From an uncultured Oscillospiraceae bacterium (GTDB lineage: Bacteria; Bacillota; Clostridia; Oscillospirales; Acutalibacteraceae), in assembly GCA_900556765.1 (NCBI GenBank), contig USQH01000079.1, forward strand, positions 1 through 6,781: DNA of 6,781 nucleotides. The letters are read 5' to 3'. A program made the translations under genes and the position numbers. Numbering within the stretch: the stretch's first letter is position 1; each line of letters starts with the position of its first letter. Shown in pieces: positions 1-5,866 of the stretch. Below the pieces are notes generated by a model, which searched no databases, was not told the DNA's origin, and saw only the letters and a program-made list of their open reading frames with translations.

Positions 1-1048
1 GCGTATTAGACTCGTAAAGCCCGTTTACAAACTCTTTTAACGACTGTGCGCTGCCGACTTTCAGAAGTTGTTCGAGCAACATAGCCGTTTTTTCGGCGCG
101 GTCAAATTCAAACTGAGCGTCGCGCTCCTGATCGTTTATGAAACGCACTTCACCGGCACCGTCGGATGTATAGCGCCGTGCAGTTATCGCCTGAAAATAA
201 GCGTCACAGCAATTTGAGAGCATAGTAAACTCTCGGCTTACGCCGATCGTACAGGACTGATTAAGAAGCCTTTTTGCCGTCTGCACGATCTCCTTTAGCG
301 GCAGTTCAAGCAAATTCGACAACTCGCCGTCGTCGGTCAGCACGATGAGGGTGACTGCCCTGCCGTATACCACAAAAGTTTTGCACGGATAATACTTTGA
401 AACGATGTTACCGATAAATTCGATATGCTTTTCGCAAGTACAGGCTTTTTGATTTTCGTCCTTGAATTTAGAAATTACTACGCAAAACCTGACACTGTCG
501 GAGTCGTTTTCCAAAATGCCCAATTCCTTTGCATGCCGTACCAGCGTCTCATTGTCCTGATGCGATTCGTTGCTGCCGAGCATCAGCGGCAGCAAAAACT
601 CCTCAGTTTCGGCTTTTTTCAATTTTCTGCTTATGTCAAGATCGGATGTCTTTACGACGCTGCCGATTTTCTCATCCATACGCCTATGTATCTCGAACAG
701 CTCGTTTGACATTTCGGCGGAGGAAATCGGCTTTAAAAGATAGCTTATGATGTTGTAGTCGATAGCGGTACGCGCATATTCAAAGCTGTCATATCCGCTT
801 AAAATAACTATCTGAGTCGCAGGTCGCAGTTCCCGAACCCTTTTGGCAAGCTCAAGCCCGGATATCATCGGCATTTTAATATCCGTAAGTATCAGATCCG
901 GTTCCAAAGTTTCGATCATATCGAGCGCTTCCACGCCGTTTTCCGCCTCTCCGACCACCTCAAAGCCGGCGCCTGCCCAATCGACTCTTTCAATAAGCGC
1001 GCGACGCAGCTCAAATTCGTCATCCACGACTAAAACGGTATAGTTCAT
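1..1048 (-). CDS. YesN-like response regulator, partial (3' end off the left edge)
   Basis: This is the N-terminal 349 codons of a two-component response regulator; the frame stays open to the window edge. Residues 1-120 form a complete CheY-like receiver domain: the acidic pair D9/D10 after the first strand (VLVVDDE), the phospho-acceptor D56 in LTDIKMP, S84 in ILSGYDSFEYA and K106 in LLKPI. The SGYD-FEYA and LLKPI wording is typical of the YesN/AraC-type regulators paired with YesM-like sensor kinases. Residues about 120-349 are the variable middle region of such proteins. Full members are usually near 500 residues and end in an AraC-type HTH, which would lie outside the window. The ATG at 1048 is preceded by GGAGGAG (1052-1058), which supports this start. 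The gene lies downstream of the mgl operon on the same strand, so control of sugar uptake is likely but inferred. A sensor kinase gene is not visible here. Confidence 0.93.
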   Translation of the reverse strand, partial: MNYTVLVVDDEFELRRALIERVDWAGAGFEVVGEAENGVEALDMIETLEPDLILTDIKMPMISGLELAKRVRELRPATQIVILSGYDSFEYARTAIDYNIISYLLKPISSAEMSNELFEIHRRMDEKIGSVVKTSDLDISRKLKKAETEEFLLPLMLGSNESHQDNETLVRHAKELGILENDSDSVRFCVVISKFKDENQKACTCEKHIEFIGNIVSKYYPCKTFVVYGRAVTLIVLTDDGELSNLLELPLKEIVQTAKRLLNQSCTIGVSREFTMLSNCCDAYFQAITARRYTSDGAGEVRFINDQERDAQFEFDRAEKTAMLLEQLLKVGSAQSLKEFVNGLYESNT

Positions 1049-1073
1049 AAACTCCTCCGGTCTTTTTTCTTCT

Positions 1074-1102
1074 ATTTTAACACCGTACCGATATAAAAAC
1101 AA
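1074..1102 (-). promoter_or_regulatory. Candidate promoter for the response regulator gene
   Basis: Read on the minus strand, TTGTTT (1097-1102) and TAAAAT (1074-1079) are separated by exactly 17 bp. The -10 matches the sigma-A consensus at 5 of 6 positions and the -35 at only 3 of 6. It sits about 25 bp upstream of the start codon and just downstream of the operon-end hairpin. It would allow the regulator to be made independently of the mgl transcript. It is a motif match only. Confidence 0.4.
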
Positions 1103-1121
1103 TACGATAAATACGCCAAAG

Positions 1122-1146
1122 GCAGCCCCTAAAATTTCGGGACTGC
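1122..1146 (-). terminator. Hairpin at the end of the mgl operon, weak terminator
   Basis: On the minus-strand RNA, GCAGUCCC (1139-1146) pairs with GGGGCUGC (1122-1129), an 8-bp stem with one U-G wobble and a 9-nt loop. It begins about 11 nt after the stop codon of the InlB-repeat gene. The following tract is only CUUUGG, so termination may be partial and some transcripts may run into the regulator gene. Read on the plus strand, the same hairpin has a C-A mismatch but is followed by five T; no plus-strand gene needs it. Confidence 0.5.
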
Positions 1147-1157
1147 TTTTTGACAAT

Positions 1158-1526
1158 TTAATTCACCTTTGACCATTTTGCGTAAAGGGTCATACTGCCG
1201 GATACCGGGTCGCTTTCTTTCCACTCGTTAATAAAATCACGGTCGGAATACCAGCCGGCGAAGCGATAACCCTCCTTGACCGGTTCTTCAATATCGGGTA
1301 TCGTTTCGGAATATTTGAGCTTAACGCTCTCGACCGTCGAACCGCCGTCAGTATCAAATTTTACGGTAAATCCGCCGTGGCTGACGATAAACACTGTCGC
1401 CGCTATAAGCACTCCAATCAGCACCGTCACCATTATATTGGCGGATCTGATCGACATTTTCACATTGGCGTACAGCCCGCCTTTCTTTCTCGGCGGGACG
1501 GTAACCGTATTCATCTTTTCTTCCAT
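1158..1526 (-). CDS. One-pass membrane protein with a single InlB-type (Flg_new) repeat
   Basis: This 122-residue protein has a basic N-terminal tail (R13, K14, K15, K23, R27), one hydrophobic segment at about 31-49, and then a single extracellular beta-grasp repeat at about 53-118. The repeat shows the usual landmarks of the InlB B-repeat/Listeria-Bacteroides family: VKFDTDGGS, a YSET turn, EEPVKEGYRFAGWYSD, and the closing MTLYAKW. The positive-inside rule places the tail in the cytoplasm and the repeat outside. There is no lipobox, sortase motif or export cleavage site that I can see. The ATG at 1526 follows AAGGTGATC (1531-1539), a stretch complementary to the 16S rRNA tail. The gene starts 41 nt after mglC and is the last gene before the operon-end hairpin, so it is probably co-transcribed with the transporter. 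Its function is unknown; an accessory or surface role for the galactose system is inference from position only. Confidence 0.85.
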   Translation of the reverse strand: MEEKMNTVTVPPRKKGGLYANVKMSIRSANIMVTVLIGVLIAATVFIVSHGGFTVKFDTDGGSTVESVKLKYSETIPDIEEPVKEGYRFAGWYSDRDFINEWKESDPVSGSMTLYAKWSKVN

Positions 1527-1567
1527 CTTGGATCACCTTCTTATATTTTTGATCATTTGCACGCTGA

Positions 1568-2653
1568 TTATTTACGCGCAAGATACTTACGCATATCGAT
1601 CGCGCAGGCTACGAGGATTATCAGACCCTTTATGACATAGAGCATATTGGCGTCTACCGAAAGGAAGTTAAGTCCTACGAAGATTATCTGGAGCAGGAAC
1701 ACGCCGATAACAATACCGCTTATCTTACCGGTACCTCCGACGAACGAGACACCGCCGATAACGCAGGCCGCAATCGCGTCGGATTCGTAGTTAAGACCGG
1801 TATTAGCAGAGCAGGAGGCGATACGCGCACCCTCGATGAAGCCTGTGATGCCGTACATAACGCCGGCGAGCACGAACACAAGCACTATGGTTCTGAATAC
1901 GTTTACGCCCGAAACATTCGCCGCCTCTTCATTTGAGCCGACGGCAAACATATTCTTGCCGAACTTGGTCTTGTTCCATATCACCCACATGATAGCTGTT
2001 AGGACAATTGAATATAATACATATTTCGGTACTGCCACGTTGCCTATCGTAAACAGCGTTCCGCGGACAAAATCGGTGTATGACGCATCCAGCCCGGAAA
2101 GGGTCTGGCCGTTGTTTCCGCCGATCATGAGATACATAAGCACGATACCGAAAACTATGAGCTGGGTTGAAAGGGTAACTATAAACGGGTGCAGCTTGAA
2201 TTTTGCCACGAAAAATCCGTTTACAAATCCTATCACGGCGCCCACGGCGATTACGATAAGCAATACCGCCCACAGAGGAAATACTTCAAGATTCGGGAAT
2301 ATTTTGTTGGCGTATCCCGTCATTTGCAGCAGCGACGCCGCGATACAAGCGGTAAGTCCCACGCATCGGCCGGCGGAAATATCTGTACCGGTAAGTACGA
2401 TCGCTCCGCCGATGCCAAGCGCTATCGGCAGCTTTGCCGCCGTAAGAGAAATGATGTTTACTATCGACGACATTGACAAAAACGCCGGCACGCGGATAGC
2501 TATATAAATTATTGCAATGGCAATTATAATGTACATTGCGTTGTTAAAAAGCGGATCGCTGATCATTCTGCGCTTGTCGGCGCCGGAAGCACTGCGAAAC
2601 TTATCTCTCCACGCCGCAATGCGGCCTTTTTTATTTATGGTTGCAGCAGACAT
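1568..2653 (-). CDS. mglC: Galactose/methyl-galactoside ABC transporter permease MglC
   Basis: This 361-residue inner-membrane permease belongs to the CUT2/BPD_transp_2 family (MglC, RbsC, XylH) and would form the sugar channel as a homodimer powered by MglA. A cytoplasmic basic N-terminus (about residues 1-37) is followed by eight to ten hydrophobic segments, the first at about 39-57 and the last at about 337-353. Family landmarks are visible: GTDISAG at 89-95, KLHPFIVTLSTQ at 153-164, the cytoplasmic coupling loop GSNEEAANVSGVNV at 239-252, and the region around ESDAIAACVIGG at 290-301 with GGTGK at 306-310. The start is preceded by GGGGTGA with a 7-nt spacer. The gene begins 17 nt after the mglA stop, fitting one operon. 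Assignment to galactose rather than ribose or another sugar relies on the neighbouring MglB-like binding protein. No frame break is seen. Confidence 0.93.
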   Translation of the reverse strand: MSAATINKKGRIAAWRDKFRSASGADKRRMISDPLFNNAMYIIIAIAIIYIAIRVPAFLSMSSIVNIISLTAAKLPIALGIGGAIVLTGTDISAGRCVGLTACIAASLLQMTGYANKIFPNLEVFPLWAVLLIVIAVGAVIGFVNGFFVAKFKLHPFIVTLSTQLIVFGIVLMYLMIGGNNGQTLSGLDASYTDFVRGTLFTIGNVAVPKYVLYSIVLTAIMWVIWNKTKFGKNMFAVGSNEEAANVSGVNVFRTIVLVFVLAGVMYGITGFIEGARIASCSANTGLNYESDAIAACVIGGVSFVGGTGKISGIVIGVFLLQIIFVGLNFLSVDANMLYVIKGLIILVACAIDMRKYLARK

Positions 2654-2670
2654 TTTTTCTTCACCCCGTT

Positions 2671-4215
2671 TTACGCGTATTTGGCGGCAAGCGCCATGAT
2701 TTCTTCCTGCGTTGCAGTCTCTGCATTGACTTCACCGGCCAATTTTCCGCCCGACATAACGAGTATTCTGTCGCATACTCCGAGCAGTTCCGGCATCTCC
2801 GAAGATACCATCAGCACCGTCTTGCCCTTTTCGGCAAGGTCGATTATAAGCTGATATATCTCGTATTTCGCACCGACGTCGATTCCTCGCGTGGGTTCGT
2901 CGAGCAGAAGTACGGTCGGATCGGTCAAAAGCCAGCGTCCCAGTATCACCTTTTGCTGATTTCCTCCCGACAGCGAACGTATTTTTGTCTCCTGATTCGG
3001 CGTTTTTATGTGCATTGATTCAATGCACCAGTCGGTGTTCTTCTTTTGAACCTTTTTACTGATGAACGGACCGCTGCGGCATTTATCAAGGCTTGCTACC
3101 GTCGCGTTTTCACGCACGTTCAGTATTCCGAAAATGCCTGTCGCACGCCTTTCCTCCGTCAGCAGCGCAAAGCCGTTTTTTATTGATTCGCGCGCATTTC
3201 GATTTTTCACCGTTTTACCGGCAAGCTTTATCGTTCCGCTGCGGCGCGTGTTTGTTCCGAAGATATTTTCAAGAAGCTCGCTCCTGCCCGAACTATCAAG
3301 ACCGGCAATACCTATTATCTCGCCGCGCCTTGCCTTGAACGAAACATTGCTGAGCTTCGAGTACATTGCCGAAAGGCCATCGACCTCCAGCAGGACGTCG
3401 CCTATCTTGTTGCTTTTCGGCGGATAAATATTTGTGAGCTCCCTGCCCACCATAAGCTTAATTATTTCATCGGTCGTCAGATCCTTTGCTTCCCTCGTGG
3501 CTATCCATTTGCCGTCGCGCATTATGGTTACCTCGTCCGAAATACGCAGAATCTCTTTCATTTTGTGAGAAATATAGATAATACCGCAGCCCTGATCGCG
3601 CAGCATATTTATTATCTTAAAAAGGTGTTCAACCTCTTCCTCGGTGAGTGAGGAAGTCGGCTCGTCAAATACAATGACCTTTGAATTGTAGGACACCGCC
3701 TTTGCGATTTCCACCATTTGCCTCTGCGAAACCGGCATTTTACTCATCACCGTTTTCGGGTCGGCATTTATTTCAAGCCTGTCGAATATTTCTTTTGTAG
3801 CTTTGTACATTTTCTTTTCGCTGGTGATGGGTACGCCTTTGGCGACCGTCGGGAAGCGGCCGAGCCACATATTGTCCATTACGTTGCGCTTTAATGCCTG
3901 ATTAAGCTCCTGATGGACCATTGCGACCCCGTGTTCGAGAGCCTCCTTGGAGTTTTTGAAATTGACCTCCTCGCCCTCTAAATATATTTTTCCGCTGTCC
4001 TTGTTGTACACGCCGAAAAGGCACTTCATCAGCGTCGATTTACCGGCGCCGTTCTCCCCCATAAGGGCGTGCACCGTTCCCGCTTTTACAGTAAGACTTA
4101 CCTTGTCGAGCGCCTTTACGCCCGGAAAAGACTTCTCGATGTTCTCCATACGCAAAAGAACGGGAGTCTCGTTTTTTTCACGGATCGTTTCGTTTGAAAC
4201 GTTTTGATTTGTCAT
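2671..4215 (-). CDS. mglA: Galactose/methyl-galactoside ABC transporter ATP-binding protein MglA
   Basis: This 514-residue cytoplasmic ATPase carries two fused ABC domains, normal for the CUT2 sugar importers. Domain 1 has Walker A GENGAGKST (53-61), the Q-loop glutamine Q102, a degenerate signature PVSQRQ (161-166) and Walker B with DEPTSSLT (184-191). Domain 2 has a degenerate Walker A GLDSSGRSE (305-313, arginine in place of lysine), a perfect signature LSGGNQQ (415-421) and Walker B VLLLDEPTRG (435-444). One composite ATP site is therefore consensus and the other degenerate, as is usual for MglA/RbsA relatives. The ATG at 4215 follows the G-rich site GGGGGGA with a short spacer. The gene lies between mglB and mglC, about 85 nt after mglB with a strong hairpin in that gap. 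Length and motifs indicate an intact, functional gene. Confidence 0.95.
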   Translation of the reverse strand: MTNQNVSNETIREKNETPVLLRMENIEKSFPGVKALDKVSLTVKAGTVHALMGENGAGKSTLMKCLFGVYNKDSGKIYLEGEEVNFKNSKEALEHGVAMVHQELNQALKRNVMDNMWLGRFPTVAKGVPITSEKKMYKATKEIFDRLEINADPKTVMSKMPVSQRQMVEIAKAVSYNSKVIVFDEPTSSLTEEEVEHLFKIINMLRDQGCGIIYISHKMKEILRISDEVTIMRDGKWIATREAKDLTTDEIIKLMVGRELTNIYPPKSNKIGDVLLEVDGLSAMYSKLSNVSFKARRGEIIGIAGLDSSGRSELLENIFGTNTRRSGTIKLAGKTVKNRNARESIKNGFALLTEERRATGIFGILNVRENATVASLDKCRSGPFISKKVQKKNTDWCIESMHIKTPNQETKIRSLSGGNQQKVILGRWLLTDPTVLLLDEPTRGIDVGAKYEIYQLIIDLAEKGKTVLMVSSEMPELLGVCDRILVMSGGKLAGEVNAETATQEEIMALAAKYA

Positions 4216-4254
4216 AGGTTTATCCCCCCGTCTGTTCCGTCAGTTTTTTGTATC

Positions 4255-4279
4255 GGGGGACGGTTTGCAGCCGTCCCCC
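4255..4279 (-). promoter_or_regulatory. Strong hairpin between mglB and mglA
   Basis: GGGGGACGG (4255-4263) and CCGTCCCCC (4271-4279) form a perfect 9-bp GC-rich stem with a 7-nt loop, starting 21 nt after the mglB stop codon. On the transcribed (minus) strand it is followed by GATACAAAAAAC rather than a U-tract, so it is not a standard intrinsic terminator. The likely role is to protect the 3' end of a processed mglB mRNA, giving more binding protein than transporter. That role is inferred from the known behaviour of similar operons. Confidence 0.7.
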
Positions 4280-4300
4280 ATTAATGCTCTCAGTCGTATT

Positions 4301-5365
4301 TTATTCGCCGGTGTAGGTGGCGTACGGAATGTTTACTCTCCATGTGCCTACTACGTCGTCCGAGTTTACGCCGTCAAACACGGTCTTGCCGTCAAGATAG
4401 TTATTGGTAATAGTTGTGATTACTTTTGCCATACCGTCGGCATCCTGCTTAATGCTGCCTGTCATGCTGCCGCTCTTGATAGCCGATTTGGCAGCATCGG
4501 TAGCATCTACGCCGAATACCGGAATGACCTTGCCGGAATCCTTGTTGTAACCTGCCGCCTGAAGAGCGGAGATAGCACCCAGCGCCATTTCGTCATTGTT
4601 GGCGATTACAAGCTCTACCATGTTCTTGTTGGACTCGCTGTACTGAGCGAGAATGGTCGACATATAGTCGGTCGCGGCTGCCGATGACCACAGTCCGTTC
4701 TGGTCAACAAGATATTTTTTAGTATTGGAAGCGTCGTAGAAGGACAATTTCTCTTTTCCGGCCGCTCCGAGCTGCTTGTCAGCGTCCTCTACACCGTATT
4801 GAGTACGGGCAATAGCCTCCATGTTTCCTTCCTGACCCTTAAACATAACGTAGCTGATCTTGCCGTCACCGTTAAGATCAATCTTGTCAAAATTCTCGAC
4901 GAGATATTTACCGATCATTTCGCCCTGCATATGACCCGCCATTTCGTAATCGGTGCCTACGAATACGCACTTGTCATAGCTGCTGACTACCGATTCCTCA
5001 ACCGAACGGTTGAAAAAGATAACCGGAATGTTCTTTGCCTTTGCCTGATCGATAATGTTCTGCGCGGCGTCGTTCGAGCCGGTGTCAACAATATTTACGA
5101 TCAGAGCCCTTGAGCCTTTTGATATAGCCGTAGCTACCTGCTCGGTCTGAGTAGTCTGGTTACCGTTTGCGTCGTAGTTCTGATACTTGAGACCGGCTTC
5201 CTGAAGAAGCTTGTCCATTGCAGTACGGACGCTCGAAATATAGGTGTCGCTGTAGGTGTAATAGAACACCGAAACTTCACCCGTGTCTGAGCCGCCGGCG
5301 CCTCCGCAGGCGGTAAGTCCCATTACAAGAGCCAACGATAACAGCAGTGTAATTAACTTTTTCAT
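4301..5365 (-). CDS. mglB: Galactose/glucose-binding lipoprotein MglB
   Basis: This 354-residue substrate-binding protein delivers galactose or methyl-galactoside to MglA/MglC. A type II signal peptide (MKKLITLLLSLALVMGLTAC) places C20 as the lipid-anchored cysteine, so it acts on the outer face of the membrane. The periplasmic-binding-protein type 1 fold follows. A calcium-loop motif DLNGDGKIS (163-171) together with E251 in ELVIANND matches the EF-hand-like site that marks galactose-binding proteins. By alignment from memory with E. coli MglB, likely sugar contacts are D40, Y42 (for Phe16), N119 (IFFNRS), R187 (AIART), W226, N257 and D287 (VFGVD). The contact equivalent to Asn256 appears to be Q307, and there is extra sequence before W226. 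The start follows AAAGGAGGT at 5376-5384. It is the first gene of the operon, preceded by a candidate promoter and direct repeats. Confidence 0.94.
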   Translation of the reverse strand: MKKLITLLLSLALVMGLTACGGAGGSDTGEVSVFYYTYSDTYISSVRTAMDKLLQEAGLKYQNYDANGNQTTQTEQVATAISKGSRALIVNIVDTGSNDAAQNIIDQAKAKNIPVIFFNRSVEESVVSSYDKCVFVGTDYEMAGHMQGEMIGKYLVENFDKIDLNGDGKISYVMFKGQEGNMEAIARTQYGVEDADKQLGAAGKEKLSFYDASNTKKYLVDQNGLWSSAAATDYMSTILAQYSESNKNMVELVIANNDEMALGAISALQAAGYNKDSGKVIPVFGVDATDAAKSAIKSGSMTGSIKQDADGMAKVITTITNNYLDGKTVFDGVNSDDVVGTWRVNIPYATYTGE

Positions 5366-5375
5366 AATTAAGTTT

Positions 5376-5384
5376 ACCTCCTTT
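5376..5384 (-). promoter_or_regulatory. Shine-Dalgarno site of mglB
   Basis: AAAGGAGGT, read on the minus strand, is a near-perfect match to the 16S rRNA tail and lies 10 nt before the ATG at 5365. It fixes the mglB start and suggests strong translation, as expected for a binding protein made in excess. Confidence 0.85.
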
Positions 5385-5413
5385 ATTACGACCTATTTCC
5401 TGTCGTTGGCTTT

Positions 5414-5442
5414 ATTATATAATCAGATTTTTTAAATTAAAA
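5414..5442 (-). promoter_or_regulatory. Candidate mgl operon promoter with a poor -35
   Basis: A perfect TATAAT lies at 5414-5419 on the minus strand. The hexamer 17 bp upstream (5437-5442) reads TTTTAA, a poor -35. Transcription would start near 5407, giving a leader of about 40 nt. A good -10 with a poor -35, flanked by direct repeats, is the usual picture of an activator-dependent promoter. The exact start is predicted from motifs only. Confidence 0.6.
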
Positions 5443-5508
5443 TGAGATTTTTTAACGAATTTCTTCGATTGAATTTGACACAATTTTCTCCAGAATGAGA
5501 TTTTTTAT
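5422..5508 (-). repeat. Three direct repeats upstream of mglB, possible operator array
   Basis: Three copies of a 14-base element occur at 5422-5435 (ATCAGATTTTTTAA), 5442-5455 (ATGAGATTTTTTAA) and 5495-5508 (ATGAGATTTTTTAT), written on the plus strand. Copies 1 and 2 start 20 bp apart and copies 2 and 3 start 53 bp apart, about two and five helical turns. Similarity between copies 1 and 3 continues for roughly ten more bases with a one-base gap. Copy 1 lies between the -10 and -35 and copy 2 touches the -35. They may bind the nearby AraC-type response regulator, or may be chance similarity in AT-rich DNA. Confidence 0.5.
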
Positions 5509-5694
5509 TTAAAATGTATAAAAAACTATTCAAAGTATAATTAAAACTGTATTTTTTTGCAATTTCAGCCGTATGTGACCATTTTGACTTCAACGATAAT
5601 GCCGAGTTTGCAACACGATCCGTTGTTTTCCGAAACCATAAAGCAATAACTTGAGGAACATCTGTAAAGCCTTTATCGCTGCATTTATTTATAT

Positions 5695-5747
5695 AAAAAG
5701 CGGATCTTTGAAAGAACACAAAAGGTTCGTTAATAGATCCGCTTTTT
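5695..5747. terminator. Long bidirectional hairpin, probable terminator
   Basis: AAAAAGCGGATCT (5695-5707) and AGATCCGCTTTTT (5735-5747) form a 13-bp perfect stem around a 27-nt loop. A T-tract follows on either strand (GCTTTTTATT on plus, GCTTTTTATAT on minus). On the minus strand it would back up the lipoprotein terminator and isolate the mgl promoter. On the plus strand it would end any transcript crossing 5550-5700. The loop is longer than in most intrinsic terminators, so an element end or a leader structure is possible. Confidence 0.6.
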
Positions 5748-5785
5748 ATTAAATGATGATATTTGTTAATATGAATTGAATATTT

Positions 5786-5824
5786 AAAAAGTCGGCGTTC
5801 TCAAAACAATTTGAAAACGCCGAC
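5786..5824 (-). terminator. Intrinsic terminator of the lipoprotein gene
   Basis: GTCGGCGTT (5791-5799) pairs with AACGCCGAC (5816-5824). After one C-A mismatch an inner TCAAA/TTTGA stem closes on the tetraloop ACAA. On the minus strand the hairpin is followed directly by TTTTT (5786-5790). It begins about 42 nt after the stop codon of the lipoprotein gene. A T-tract on the plus side (CATTTTTAT) means it could also work in the other direction. Confidence 0.88.
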
Positions 5825-5866
5825 CATTTTTATAACCGTATTTATGCCGTTAAAAGTATGCAATCA

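Larger units (their letters stand above)
5366..5866. other. 501-base gap between the lipoprotein gene and mglB
   Basis: Beginning next to mglB, this stretch holds the mglB ribosome site, the promoter, three direct repeats, a moderately GC-rich island (about 5555-5685) with no assigned function, a long hairpin (5695-5747) and the terminator of the lipoprotein gene (5786-5824). A minus-strand frame is open over 5432-5719, but its only start is a GTG inside the hairpin with no ribosome site, and its end runs through the promoter. I do not call it as a gene. Its residues (for example GFTDVPQVIALWFRKTTD) look somewhat protein-like, so a decayed gene cannot be excluded. Confidence 0.7.

Noticed and set aside
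425..1043. Three plus-strand open frames (425-709, 529-750, 843-1043)
   Set aside because: All lie opposite the response-regulator gene, which runs open through the whole region with clear receiver motifs.
1836..2507. A 223-codon open frame on the plus strand opposite mglC
   Set aside because: It lies wholly within mglC, whose membrane-protein motifs are unambiguous. The antisense frame has no ribosome site or recognisable domain and is a codon-bias shadow.
5475..5480. A perfect TTGACA on the plus strand
   Set aside because: No acceptable -10 occurs 16-18 bp downstream; the sequence there is AGATTTTT.
5366..5520. A catabolite-repression (cre) site near the mgl promoter
   Set aside because: I looked for TGNNANCGNTNNCA-like palindromes with a central CG and found none that fits well.
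5432..5719. A 95-codon minus-strand frame upstream of mglB
   Set aside because: It starts with GTG inside a hairpin, lacks a ribosome site and runs through the repeats and the mgl -35 region. A gene remnant remains possible and is noted in the findings.
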